From assembly GCA_963698015.1 (NCBI GenBank), contig OY969109.1, positions 1,674,001-1,738,000 of the forward strand: 64,000 bases of DNA. The letters are read 5' to 3'. Each line of letters opens with the position of its first letter. Within the stretch, counting starts at the first letter, position 1. The translations under genes were made by a program, and so were the position numbers. The notes under the pieces are model-generated. The model ran no database searches and was not told the DNA's origin. It saw only the letters and a program-made list of their open reading frames with translations. This document shows, one piece after another, positions 48,265 to 59,400 of the stretch. The stretch is from VAXT01 sp963698015. Its GTDB lineage: Bacteria; Actinomycetota; Thermoleophilia; Gaiellales; Gaiellaceae.

Positions 48265-50820
48265 ATGCCGCCCAGTCACGTGCTCAACGAACGCCGAACG
48301 ACAAGGTCCGCAGCCACGCGCGCCGTCGTCGCAATTGCGGTCTTGCTGGCATCCTGCGCCGCCTTCGCCGCCGGCGATCGAGCGGCCGCGGGACCCCTCT
48401 CGCGCTCGGTCTCCGCGGCGCCGCCCAAGATGTGGGGCGTCGAGGTCGACCGCGCTCGAGCGAGGACGCTGACGGTCGCCTGGCTCACCGAGCGGCGCGC
48501 GCACGGCACGACGACCGTGATCGTCGAGCCGCGTAGGCTCGGGCGGAAGCTGCTGAGGCGCGTTCGCCACAAGGCGCATGCGGCCGGACTCGGCCTGCTC
48601 GTTGCGCGCCGGGCCTCGTCGCATGCAGGGAAGTGCACGAGCTCGGCGCCGTGTTTCGCACCGTCCCCTCAGAGCGCGCTGATGCGCGCGAAGAAGCCCA
48701 ACAGGCTCGTCGTGGTTCGGCTGAAGGGGCCGGCGAGGGTGGGGGCGCTGCAGAAGCCGAGGAGAGGGCGGCTCGTCGCGCTCGTCCGCCTCCGCGGCGC
48801 CTCGGACGTCGGCCTCTGGCTGAGGGCAATCGACGTCGCGCGGACCGACCCGACGCTCGACCTCGCCGTTTCGCCGCCAAAGGGAGCGGCGGGTGCTGCC
48901 GCGCTCGCGATGTACGAAGGCGCGCTCGCCGGCGCCTCGGGAGAGCCGCCGCCCGGTCCTCCGCCTGGACCGCCGCCCCCTGCACCGCCGCCGCCTCCTC
49001 CACCGCCACCGGCTCCTCCGCCGGGCCACTACGGAATCACGACCTCGAGCGGAGAGTCGATCGTCCCGGGCACGATCGACAGCGGGAACCACTGCGACGA
49101 GTGCACGACGCTGATCGTGTTCCCGTTCCCCGTCTATCTCTACGGACTGGCCTACTCGACGGCGATGGTGGGCTCGAACGGGACGCTTCAGTTCGACGGG
49201 CAGTTCGTCGACGATCACAACACGTGCCTACCGGCCTTCGCGTACGGACGCTCGCTGGTTCCGTACTGGGACGACCTGCGCACCGACACCGGCAGCAGCG
49301 GCATCTACACGGTGACCACGGGGACCGCGCCGAACCGCCGGTTCTACGTCGAGTGGCGAACCCAGTACTACCCCGGGGTCGGCTCGGCCAACTTCGAAGT
49401 CGTCTTCAACGAGAGCGACCAGGTGCTGAAGGTCGTCTACGGAACGGTCACGAACGGCGGCGACTCCTCGACCGAGGGCGTCCAGGACGCCAGCTTCGGC
49501 GTCTCCGACCAGTTCGGTTGCAACGGCGCGGGCGGTGCGATCTCGCCCGGCCTCGGGGTGACCTACACGCCGGGCGGACCACCTCCGCCTCCGCCTCCGC
49601 CTCCGCCTCCGCCTCCGCCTCCGCCACCACCTCCGCCACCACCTCCGCCTCCGCCTCCGCCTCCGCCTCCGCCACCACCTCCGCCACCACCTCCGCCACC
49701 ACCTCCGCCACCACCGCCTCCGCCGCCTCCGCCTCCGCCGCCACCCCCGCCGCCTCCGCCTCCGCCTCCGCCTCCGCCACCACCTCCGCCGCCTCCGCCG
49801 CCACCTCCGCCACCACCTCCGCCGCCTCCGCCTCCGCCGCCACCCCCGCCGCCACCCCCGCCGCCTCCACCTCCTCCGCCTCCGCCGCCACCCCCGCCGC
49901 CGCCGCCGCCGGGTCCGGCGCAGGTGTTTATTGCTCCGAATGGTTCGGATGGGAATGCGTGTACGCAGGGTTCGCCGTGTAAGAGCTTCGATCGTGCGTA
50001 CCGTGTTGCTCAGCCGGGTCAGGTGGTCGAGGCTGCGGGTGGTCTGTATCCGCAGCAGTTCATCTATGCGGACTCGAGCAAGAACTCACAGTCGGACGTG
50101 TTCTTCCGGCCGGCGCAGGGGGCGGTCGTGACGATCGACTGTGACACGGTCACTGCGGAGAACGGTCGTGAGATCGGCGGTCAGAGTTGCCTTGACATCT
50201 CCGGCTCGCATATGACCTTCGACGGGGGCTTGAACAAGGACATCCGTTCGCAGACCTATAACGAGGATGGCGTCATTTATCAGGGGCGGATCGACACCGA
50301 GCGTGGCGCGAGCGACATCACGTTCCGGCACATGGACATCGGCGCGGCTGCGATCGGCTCGTCGCAGACGATCCTCTCCCATAACGACATCGGGCCTTCG
50401 GTCGATCCGTTGAATAGTCGCCAGGCGTCGGGCACGGGCAACGTTTGGCAGGACAACCTGATCCATGACTACCCGATCACGAACGGGGGGCACTTCGAGT
50501 GCATTACGTGGGATGGGGGTACGAACATCACGATGGAGTACAACGAGTTCCGCTCCTGTGAGGTGTTCGCGATCTTCGCCAAGCCGCTCGACGACATCAG
50601 TGGCCTGGTCGATCACAACGCTTTCTGGAACCCGCGCCAGCTGACGACGAACCAGGACGTGCGGATCGTGCTCGGCTCCGGCGCCCAGAACTGCAACGTC
50701 ACTGTCAGCAACAACTGGATCTCCGACGGCACCTACTACACGTGCCCCGGCGTCATCGACTTCGGCAACACCTACCACGACCCGCTCGAGCAGCCGCCAT
50801 CGCCCATCCGAGGGCCCTAG
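48265..50820 (+). CDS. Secreted protein with extra lectin-like domain, 111-proline tract and beta-helix
   Basis: This 851-residue protein shares its N-terminal domain (MWGVEVDRARARTLTVAWL) and C-terminal beta-helix with the gene before it. Between them lie two extra parts. The first is a domain of about 185 residues, from YGITTSSGESIVPGTIDSGN to SPGLGVTYTPGG, with SNGTLQFDG and YWDDLRTD, which resembles a domain found in many secreted bacterial proteins and is probably a beta-sandwich. The second is an uninterrupted run of 111 prolines (49579-49911). The long stiff proline rod would hold the beta-helix away from the cell or from the N-terminal domain. Start is ATG at 48265, 9 bases after the preceding stop, so the two genes are co-transcribed. 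Confidence 0.78.
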   Translation: MPPSHVLNERRTTRSAATRAVVAIAVLLASCAAFAAGDRAAAGPLSRSVSAAPPKMWGVEVDRARARTLTVAWLTERRAHGTTTVIVEPRRLGRKLLRRVRHKAHAAGLGLLVARRASSHAGKCTSSAPCFAPSPQSALMRAKKPNRLVVVRLKGPARVGALQKPRRGRLVALVRLRGASDVGLWLRAIDVARTDPTLDLAVSPPKGAAGAAALAMYEGALAGASGEPPPGPPPGPPPPAPPPPPPPPPAPPPGHYGITTSSGESIVPGTIDSGNHCDECTTLIVFPFPVYLYGLAYSTAMVGSNGTLQFDGQFVDDHNTCLPAFAYGRSLVPYWDDLRTDTGSSGIYTVTTGTAPNRRFYVEWRTQYYPGVGSANFEVVFNESDQVLKVVYGTVTNGGDSSTEGVQDASFGVSDQFGCNGAGGAISPGLGVTYTPGGPPPPPPPPPPPPPPPPPPPPPPPPPPPPPPPPPPPPPPPPPPPPPPPPPPPPPPPPPPPPPPPPPPPPPPPPPPPPPPPPPPPPPPPPPPPPPPPPPPPPPPPPPPPPPPPGPAQVFIAPNGSDGNACTQGSPCKSFDRAYRVAQPGQVVEAAGGLYPQQFIYADSSKNSQSDVFFRPAQGAVVTIDCDTVTAENGREIGGQSCLDISGSHMTFDGGLNKDIRSQTYNEDGVIYQGRIDTERGASDITFRHMDIGAAAIGSSQTILSHNDIGPSVDPLNSRQASGTGNVWQDNLIHDYPITNGGHFECITWDGGTNITMEYNEFRSCEVFAIFAKPLDDISGLVDHNAFWNPRQLTTNQDVRIVLGSGAQNCNVTVSNNWISDGTYYTCPGVIDFGNTYHDPLEQPPSPIRGP
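49579..49911 (+). repeat. Polyproline-coding tract (111 codons)
   Basis: A 333-base run of CCN codons, mainly CCG, CCT and CCA in short patterns such as CCGCCT and CCACCT. The mix of codons shows repeated small expansions rather than one pure microsatellite. Its length may vary between strains and may be misassembled. Translation of such a run would strongly need elongation factor P. Confidence 0.9.
49911..50820 (+). repeat. 910-bp direct duplication, copy 2
   Basis: Second copy of the block at 47346-48255. The few differences include silent changes such as GGGCCTG to GGGCTTG and GTCGTCTAT to GTCATTTAT (the latter changes Val to Ile). Near-identity indicates very recent duplication or ongoing gene conversion. 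Confidence 0.95.
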
Positions 50821-50871
50821 GAGCGCGTTGACGTTGCGGCTGGAGGGGTCGGTAGGGTAAGCGCCCGGTCG

Positions 50872-52065
50872 ATGCGGCAGTTCCACCTCCTCCTGGGCGC
50901 CATCCTGATCGCGGTCGTCCTGGCTGCGGCGGGCGCCGCGCTGGCGGGGCCGAAGGGCTCGGAGCGCAAGGCGCCGCTCTACGTCTCGGCGAACGGCTCT
51001 GGCGTCGCCTGCACCCGCTCCAGGCCCTGCGGAAGCTTCGCTCGCGCATACACGTCCGCCCGTCCCGGCCAGGTCGTCGAGGTCGCGGGCGGCACGTACG
51101 GGCCGCAGCAGATCCCCGTCGACTCGTCGAAGACCTCGTCCGCGGACGTCGTCTTTCGCCCGGCTCGCGGAGCGAACGTCACGATCGGATGCCCGCCCGA
51201 CGGTGTGAGCTGCATCGACATCTTCGGCAACCACGTCACGATCCGCGGGCTGCGCGTCGCCTCGATGCCGCCCGTGAACGGCTACGCATGGCAGGGAACG
51301 GTCGACACCGAACGGGGCTCGAGGGACGTCACGCTGATCGGGATCGACGCCGGCTCGCTCAACGCCGTCGCCGCGAACATGACCGTCATCGGCGGCGACT
51401 GGGGCCCGTCGATCGACCCGCACAACATGCGGATCGACGACGAGTGCGTGAACTGCACGTTCGACCACATGCGGATCCACGACTTCGCAGTGGCCCAGGG
51501 CGGGCATATGGAGTGCCTCACGTTCGAGGGCGGCACGAACGTCACGATCCGCAACTCCGAGTTCCGCTCGTGCGCGATCTTCTCGATCTTCGCCAAGCCC
51601 GGCAACACGATCGACGGGGCGGTGATCGAGAACAACGTGTTCTGGAATCCGCGCGGCTTCGACCTGGCGAACGACATCAGATTCACGAACGGAGGCGGAG
51701 GCACGTGTCGGAACATCGTCATCCGATACAACGTGATCGGGGACAACGTCAGCGATGAGTGCGGCTCGACGACCGTCGTCGGCAACATCCAGCTCGCGAA
51801 TCAGTCGGGCTGCGGGCCTTCGTGGGACTACAACGTCTTCGTGAAGGCCCGTCCGTGCGGTGACCACGCAGTGCAGGTCGGAACAGCGCGCTTCGTCAAC
51901 GCGGCGAAGGGAAACTTCCACCTTCGGCGAGGGTCGCCGGCGATCGGGCGCGGCTCACCGAAGATGTATCCGCGTCGCGACGTCGACGGGCAGCGGCGGC
52001 CGATCGGCGCCCGGCCAGATGCCGGTGTGGACGAGGTTTCACGGCATCGGCGCAAGTCGCGCTGA
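50872..52065 (+). CDS. Secreted right-handed beta-helix protein
   Basis: This 397-residue protein has a signal peptide (LLLGAILIAVVLAAAGAALA) and then a single beta-helix domain opening APLYVSANGSGVACTRSRPC. Family marks shared with the two preceding genes are PGQVVEVAGGTY, QGTVDTERGSRDVT, GGHMECLTFEGGTNVTI and RSCAIFSIFAKP. Paired cysteines suggest disulfides. The ending PDAGVDEV is typical of such secreted helices. It lacks the N-terminal domain and proline linker. Role in binding or cleaving polysaccharide is inferred from the fold only. Confidence 0.75.
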   Translation: MRQFHLLLGAILIAVVLAAAGAALAGPKGSERKAPLYVSANGSGVACTRSRPCGSFARAYTSARPGQVVEVAGGTYGPQQIPVDSSKTSSADVVFRPARGANVTIGCPPDGVSCIDIFGNHVTIRGLRVASMPPVNGYAWQGTVDTERGSRDVTLIGIDAGSLNAVAANMTVIGGDWGPSIDPHNMRIDDECVNCTFDHMRIHDFAVAQGGHMECLTFEGGTNVTIRNSEFRSCAIFSIFAKPGNTIDGAVIENNVFWNPRGFDLANDIRFTNGGGGTCRNIVIRYNVIGDNVSDECGSTTVVGNIQLANQSGCGPSWDYNVFVKARPCGDHAVQVGTARFVNAAKGNFHLRRGSPAIGRGSPKMYPRRDVDGQRRPIGARPDAGVDEVSRHRRKSR

Positions 52066-52149
52066 GGGCGACAACACCCCTTGCGGCCAGTTTTCGAACG
52101 GCCGCGACCGGCGTACTGTTCAGTGGCAGCCGGCAGAGCGGCAGCCGCG

Positions 52150-53439
52150 ATGCTCGGAAAGCTCGACACTCACCTGCGCACGTTCGTCCTCGTGGCCGTC
52201 CTCGGCGTCACAGGGCTCGGCGCGCAAGCAAGCGCCGGGTCGCCGCGCGGCGGGCCCTCGCTCTTTCTCTCACCGACCGGCTCCGACAGCGAGAACTGCA
52301 CCCAGGCCGACCCCTGCAGGACGTTCGCCCACGCCTATCTCGTCGCCCAACCGGGACAGGTGGTCGAGGCCGCCGCCGGTGACTACGACCCGCAGGTCAT
52401 TCCCGTCGACCCGTCGAAGACGTCGGAGGACGACGTCGTGTTCCAGCCCGCTCCGGGGGCGACCGTCACGATCGGCTGCCGCGAGGACGGTGTTGGCTGC
52501 ATCGACATCCTCGGCGACCACGTCACGATCAAGGACGTCCACGTCGCGTTCATGCCTCCGGTGAACGGCTTCCCGTGGCAGGGAACGGTCGACACGGAGC
52601 GCGGCTCGGACGACGTCACGCTGATCGACATCGACGCCGGCTCGCTCAACGCAGTCGCCTCGAACATGACCGTGCGCGGAGGGGACTGGGGGCCGTCGAT
52701 CGACCCGCACAACATGCGCATCGACGACGAGTGCGTGAACTGCGTTTGGGACGGGATGCTGATCCACGACTTCGCCGTCGCCCAGGGCGGCCACTCCGAG
52801 TGCCTCACGCTCGAAGGGGGCACGAACGTGATCATCCGCAAATCGGAGTTCCGCTCGTGCGAGATCTTCTCGATCTTCGCCAAGCCCGGCGGAGGCGTGT
52901 ACAAGATCTTGATCGAGAACAACGTCTTCTGGAACCCGCGCGGGCTCTTCCAGTCGAACGAGATCAAGTTCACGAACAGCGCCGGCGGCGTGTGCGAGAG
53001 CGTGGTCATCCGGAACAACGTCGTCTCCGACGACATCAACGACGAATGCGGGTCCTCGATCCATGTGGTGGGCGACATCCAGCTCGCCGCCCAGGGGGAC
53101 TGCGGCCCCGGCTGGGACTACAACGTCTTCGTCGATGCCCAGGCCTGCGGCGACCATGCGCTCACGGTCGGCGATGCACGCTTCGTGGACGCGGCCGCCG
53201 GCGACTTCCATCTCCTGCCGGACTCCCCGGCGATCGGTCGTGGCTCGATCGAGAACTATCCGGCCGACGACATCGACGGGCAGCCCAGGCCCCTCGATGA
53301 CGTCGACGCCCGGGCGATGCGGTCCGTTGGGCCGCTGCCGGACGCCGGCGTGGACGAGGTGCCGTTCGAGGGCCCGGGCTCTAGGCGGTCACCCTCCGAC
53401 TCTGCGGTTCATGTCGGTCTGGACCTCGCTCGCCGATAG
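52150..53439 (+). CDS. Secreted right-handed beta-helix protein
   Basis: This 429-residue paralogue of the preceding protein has a signal segment (TFVLVAVLGVTGLGAQASA) and the same beta-helix marks: SENCTQADPCRTFAHAYLVA, QGTVDTERGSDDVT, GGHSECLTLEGGTNVII and RSCEIFSIFAKPG. It is clearly more diverged from the neighbours than the two duplicated copies are from each other. A TACTGT box lies about 33 bases before the ATG. Its 3-prime end overlaps the opposing giant gene by 51 bases. Confidence 0.75.
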   Translation: MLGKLDTHLRTFVLVAVLGVTGLGAQASAGSPRGGPSLFLSPTGSDSENCTQADPCRTFAHAYLVAQPGQVVEAAAGDYDPQVIPVDPSKTSEDDVVFQPAPGATVTIGCREDGVGCIDILGDHVTIKDVHVAFMPPVNGFPWQGTVDTERGSDDVTLIDIDAGSLNAVASNMTVRGGDWGPSIDPHNMRIDDECVNCVWDGMLIHDFAVAQGGHSECLTLEGGTNVIIRKSEFRSCEIFSIFAKPGGGVYKILIENNVFWNPRGLFQSNEIKFTNSAGGVCESVVIRNNVVSDDINDECGSSIHVVGDIQLAAQGDCGPGWDYNVFVDAQACGDHALTVGDARFVDAAAGDFHLLPDSPAIGRGSIENYPADDIDGQPRPLDDVDARAMRSVGPLPDAGVDEVPFEGPGSRRSPSDSAVHVGLDLARR

Positions 53440-56400
53440 CGCCCGGTTGTAGACCCGCACCTCGTCGATCAGGCCCTGGAACCATTCGCCCCAGAGGCCG
53501 TTGCCGCCGACCTTGAGCGCCCCCGTCGAAACGAAGATGTTCCCGGCGACCGCTCGCGTCGCGGCGAGCGTCCCGTTCACGTAGAGACGCTGCGCCGATC
53601 CGTCGTACGTCGCCGTCAGATAGGTCCACGTGTCGAGTGGGAGGCCGGTCGTTCCGTCCGCCGACGACACTGACCCGCCGGTGAAGAGCTCCGTGGTCGG
53701 GACGCCGGACGACCTGTTCGCATAGAGGTCGTAGACGATGTCGTTCGTCTGCTCTTTCATGAGGACGGTTCGCCAGCCGCCGAGTGAGGTTGGGCGGACC
53801 CAGGCTTCGAGTGTCATGCCGGTGGTCAGGTCGAGCGTGTTCGCGTCGGGGATGTTGACGAAGTCGTTGACGCCGTCGAAGGAGAGCGCGGCGCCGAACT
53901 TGCCGGCCGCGTTCCAGGCAACGCCGCCGGTGAGGGTGCCCGTGTTCGTGTTCCCGGAGGCGTCGGCCGCACTGGTGCCCTGGTTCTCGTCGAAGGCCCA
54001 GGCGCCGACCAGGCCGGTCGGCGGGGGCGGGTTGGTGACGACGGCGGAGGCCTCGTTCGAGAACGGGCCGACGTTGCCGGCCGCGTCCTCGGCGCTCACC
54101 CGGTAGTAGTAGGTGCCGGTCGCGAGCCCGGTGTCGGTGTAGCTGAGCCCGGTCGGCTGCGCGATCCGGTTGGCCGCCGAAGGCGTGAAGCCGGCTGTCG
54201 TTCCGCGGTGCAGGTTGTAGTGGTGGACACCGACGTTGTCCGCTGCCGCGCCCCAGGCCAGCGCGACCTGGCCGGGGCCGCCGGTCGCGGTCAGCGTGCC
54301 CGGCGCCGATGGCGGCTGCGTGTCCGCGGTCACCGTCGCCGAGGCCTCGTTCGAGACCGGGCCGACGTTGCCGGCCGCGTCCTCGGCGGTCACCCGGTAG
54401 TAGTAGGTGCCGGCCGGCTGCCCGGCGTCGGTGTAGCTGAGCCCGGTCGGCTGCGCGATCCGGTTCGCCGCCGAAGGCGTGAAGCCGGCTGTCGTCCCGC
54501 GGTGCACGTTGTAGTGATGGACACCGACGTTGTCGGTCGCCGCGCCCCAGCTGAGCGCGACCTGGCCCAGCCCACCGGTCGCCGTCAACGTGCCCGGCGC
54601 CGACGGCGGCTGCGAGTCCGGATTCGTGATCGGACGGCCCATATCCGTCGTGATCTCCGCCCCCGTCAGCGCCCGGTTGTACACCCGCACCTCATCGATC
54701 AAACCCTGGAACCACTCACCCCAGATCGCGTTGCCGCCGACCTTGAGCGCGCCGGTCGAGGTCGCGATCGAGCCGGCGAAGACGGTCTGGCCCGACTGGA
54801 CGCCGTTCACGTACATGGTCAGCGCTGTGCCGTTGTAGGTCAGCGCCAGGTGCGTCCACGTGTTCACCGCGATCGCCGCCGAGCCGTTCACGTTGCGGCT
54901 GCCGCCGCCGGCGATGATCTCGCCGACGGGCACGTTCGTCCCCGAGCGGCTGCCGTACAGGTCGTAGACGAGGTTCCCGGGCTGCTCTTTCATGAGGACG
55001 GTTCGCCAGCCGCCGAGTGAGGTTGGGCGGACCCAGGCTTCGAGTGTCATGCCGGTGGTCAGGTCGAGCGTGTTCGCGTCGGGGATGTTGACGAAGTCGT
55101 TGACGCCGTCGAAGGAGAGCGCGGCGCCGAACTTGCCGGCCGCGTTCCAGGCAACGCCGCCGGTGAGGGTGCCCGTGTTCGTGTTCCCGGAGGCGTCGGC
55201 CGCACTGGTGCCCTGGTTCTCGTCGAAGGCCCAGGCGCCGACCAGGCCGGTCGGCGGGGGCGGGTTGGTGACGACGGCGGAGGCCTCGTTCGAGAACGGG
55301 CCGACGTTGCCGGCCGCGTCCTCGGCGCTCACCCGGTAGTAGTAGGTGCCGGTCGCGAGCCCGGTGTCGGTGTAGCTGAGCCCGGTCGGCTGCGCGATCC
55401 GGTTGGCCGCCGAAGGCGTGAAGCCGGCTGTCGTTCCGCGGTGCAGGTTGTAGTGGTGGACACCGACGTTGTCCGCTGCCGCGCCCCAGGCCAGCGCGAC
55501 CTGGCCGGGGCCGCCGGTCGCGGTCAGCGTGCCCGGCGCCGATGGCGGCTGCGTGTCCGCGGTCACCGTCGCCGAGGCCTCGTTCGAGACCGGGCCGACG
55601 TTGCCGGCCGCGTCCTCGGCGGTCACCCGGTAGTAGTAGGTGCCGGCCGGCTGCCCGGCGTCGGTGTAGCTGAGCCCGGTCGGCTGCGCGATCCGGTTCG
55701 CCGCCGAAGGCGTGAAGCCGGCTGTCGTCCCGCGGTGCACGTTGTAGTGATGGACACCGACGTTGTCGGTCGCCGCGCCCCAGCTGAGCGCGACCTGGCC
55801 CAGCCCACCGGTCGCCGTCAACGTGCCCGGCGCCGACGGCGGCTGCGAGTCCGGATTCGTGATCGGACGGCCCATATCCGTCGTGATCTCCGCCCCCGTC
55901 AGCGCCCGGTTGTACACCCGCACCTCATCGATCAAACCCTGGAACCACTCACCCCAGATCGCGTTGCCGCCGACCTTGAGCGCGCCGGTCGAGGTCGCGA
56001 TCGAGCCGGCGAAGACGGTCTGGCCCGACTGGACGCCGTTCACGTACATGGTCAGCGCTGTGCCGTTGTAGGTCAGCGCCAGGTGCGTCCACGTGTTCAC
56101 CGCGATCGCCGCCGAGCCGTTCACGTTGCGGCTGCCGCCGCCGGCGATGATCTCGCCGACGGGCACGTTCGTCCCCGAGCGGCTGCCGTACAGGTCGTAG
56201 ACGAGGTTCCCGGGCTGCTCTTTCATGAGGACGGTTCGCCAGCCGCCGAGTGAGGTTGGGCGGACCCAGGCTTCGAGTGTCATGCCGGTGGTCAGGTCGA
56301 GCGTGTTCGCGTCGGGGATGTTGACGAAGTCGTTGACGCCGTCGAAGGAGAGCGCGGCGCCGAACTTGCCGGCCGCGTTCCAGGCAACGCCGCCGGTGAG

Positions 56401-59400
56401 GGTGCCCGTGTTCGTGTTCCCGGAGGCGTCGGCCGCACTGGTGCCCTGGTTCTCGTCGAAGGCCCAGGCGCCGACCAGGCCGGTCGGCGGGGGCGGGTTG
56501 GTGACGACGGCGGAGGCCTCGTTCGAGAACGGGCCGACGTTGCCGGCCGCGTCCTCGGCGCTCACCCGGTAGTAGTAGGTGCCGGTCGCGAGCCCGGTGT
56601 CGGTGTAGCTGAGCCCGGTCGGCTGCGCGATCCGGTTGGCCGCCGAAGGCGTGAAGCCGGCTGTCGTTCCGCGGTGCAGGTTGTAGTGGTGGACACCGAC
56701 GTTGTCCGCTGCCGCGCCCCAGGCCAGCGCGACCTGGCCGGGGCCGCCGGTCGCGGTCAGCGTGCCCGGCGCCGATGGCGGCTGCGTGTCCGCGGTCACC
56801 GTCGCCGAGGCCTCGTTCGAGACCGGGCCGACGTTGCCGGCCGCGTCCTCGGCGGTCACCCGGTAGTAGTAGGTGCCGGCCGGCTGCCCGGCGTCGGTGT
56901 AGCTGAGCCCGGTCGGCTGCGCGATCCGGTTCGCCGCCGAAGGCGTGAAGCCGGCTGTCGTCCCGCGGTGCACGTTGTAGTGATGGACACCGACGTTGTC
57001 GGTCGCCGCGCCCCAGCTGAGCGCGACCTGGCCCAGCCCACCGGTCGCCGTCAACGTGCCCGGCGCCGACGGCGGCTGCGAGTCCGGATTCGTGATCGGA
57101 CGGCCCATATCCGTCGTGATCTCCGCCCCCGTCAGCGCCCGGTTGTACACCCGCACCTCATCGATCAAACCCTGGAACCACTCACCCCAGACGGCATTCC
57201 CTCCGATGTGCAGGACACCGTTGGAGACGGCGATGTTCCCGGTCTGGCCCACAGAAGCCACCTGCGTCCCGTTCACGAACAGCGTCAGCGCAGAGCCGTC
57301 GTAGGTCAGCGCCACGTGCGACCAGACATTCACCGGCAGCACGCTCGGTCCGCGGACTTCAGCCGCGCTCCCGGTCACGAACATCTGGCCGTCGGGGCGT
57401 CCGGACCAGCCCTCGGGGTAGAGGCCGTAGACGAGATCGCCGGGCTGCTCCTTGAAGAGAAGTGTGTGCCAGCCGTCGTTCACGCTCGGTCGGACCCAGG
57501 CCTCGAGCGTCATCGCCAGTGTGAGATCGAGCGAGCCCGAGTCGGGAACCGTTACCCAGTCGCTGTTGCCGTCGAAGGAGAGCGCGGAGCCGAACTTGCC
57601 GGCCGCCGTCCAGGTCGCGCCCGAGACCGTCCCGTTGTTCCCGTTGCCGCTCGCGTCGGACGTGGTCGTTCCCTGGTTCTCGTCGAAGGCCCACGCGGCC
57701 ACGGCGGGTGCTCCCGGCCGTGCAGTGAACGTCGCCGTGTACGTGGTCGCCGTGGCGGGAGCGACGAAGATGTGGCTCCGCGCGCCCCCGTCGCTCCACG
57801 ACGTGAAGTCGTACGTTCCGGAGCCGCTTACCTGCGGGCTCGGCGCGCTCACCGAGTTCGTCGAGCCGATGATCACCTGGCGGGTGAACGGCGCGATCGC
57901 GTCGGTGGCGTTCACGACGATGTGCAGTCCGGGTGGGCTCGAGGCGAAGTTGAGCAAGACCGTCTGCGGGTTCAGATCGACGCTCGTGCTCGCCGACAGG
58001 CCGGCCGAGTCGGTCGCCGTCAGCGTCAGTTCCATGTGCGACGGGTACTCGTGGTCGGGAGCCGTGAGAGAGCCGCTCGCGGTCCCGACGAAGTCCTGAA
58101 TGTGGTGCACATGACAGTTGGACGGACAGTGGTGCATGTCCAGTGACCAGCTGAGCCGGGCGGCGGGCTCGGTCCCGTCCTGCGTGTCCGTAGCGGAGCC
58201 TGAGAAGTTGATCACGTCGCCGACGCGCCACGTGGTGTTCGAGGTCGGGGTCGTGATCGTCGGCACGGGCGGCGTGTTGTTGCCGACGTTGACGACGATC
58301 GACGTCGTGTCCGACGCTCCCGGCGGGTCGGTGACGCGGAGGCGGACGTTGTACGTGCCGTCGACCGCATAGGTCCGGCTCGGAGAGACAGCCGTCGAGT
58401 CGCCGAAGACGCCATCGCCGTTGAGATCCCAGCTGTAGGAGAGGTTGCCGCCCTCGGGATCGCTCGAGGAGGATCCGTCGAAGTTGACCGTGAGTGGTGA
58501 GAGGCCGTGGTCCGGGTTCGCACGTGCGATCGCGGTCGGCGGACCGTTCGAGCCGAGGTAGCGGATCCGATGGATCGTGCCGCCGTTCAGGTCGGCGTAG
58601 AAGAGGTCGCCCGTGGGGCCGAACTGGAGGTCGACCGGGCCGGGCGGGCCGACCATGAACGTCGCCCGCGTGGCGGGATCGGGCTGGCCGTTGGCGCCCC
58701 TGAACATCACCCACATGCAGTCGCGCGAGTAGTCGGCGAAGAAGAGGGCGCCGTCGTAGCTGGCGGGATAACTGCCGCCCGGGTTGAAGGCGATGCCGGA
58801 GATCGACGAGCTCCCGGTGGGGCAGGCCTCACCGTTGACGACCTGCTCGCCGTGCGAGTAGGTGTAGTAGGGGCCGGTCACGGAGCCGCTGCCGGCGTTG
58901 TAGAGCGACTGGCAGATGTTGAGGCCGGCACCGTCGTAGCCGCTCTGGTGGCCTGCGCCTTCGAAGCACGGCCAGCCGAAGTTGTCGACGGCGGAGTCGG
59001 TGACGCTTCCGAGGCGGTCGAGTTCCTCCCATTCGTTCCAGCCCACGTCACCGGCCCAGATCTCGCTCGTGCCGGGCTTGACGGCGAACCGGAAGGGATT
59101 GCGGAACCCTTCGGCGATGATCCGACGGGCGTTCAGGTCCGGATCGAGTGCGAGCGGGTTGTCGGGCATGCCCAGGCCCGTGTTCGGGTCGATGCGGATG
59201 ATCGAGCCGTCGAGCGTGACCGGATCTCCCGAGGTTCGGAGATCCTGGGCGCGCAGAGCGCCGCCTTCCGCGGTCGGCGGAGTCTGGTTGCCGCCGACGC
59301 CGGTCGGAGGATCGCCGCACGGGTTCTTCGGGGTTCCCGTCTGGCCCCAGTCGGCGAAGTTGAAGCTTCCGCCGTCACCGGCGCCGGCATAGAGCGCGCC

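Noticed and set aside
47521..51921. Long minus-strand frames opposite the beta-helix genes
   Set aside because: They lack signal peptides or motifs, and two of them are the same because of the 910-bp duplication.
54208..57041. Three identical plus-strand frames of 270 or more residues inside the repeat array
   Set aside because: They are antisense shadows that recur only because the 1233-bp coding unit is repeated.
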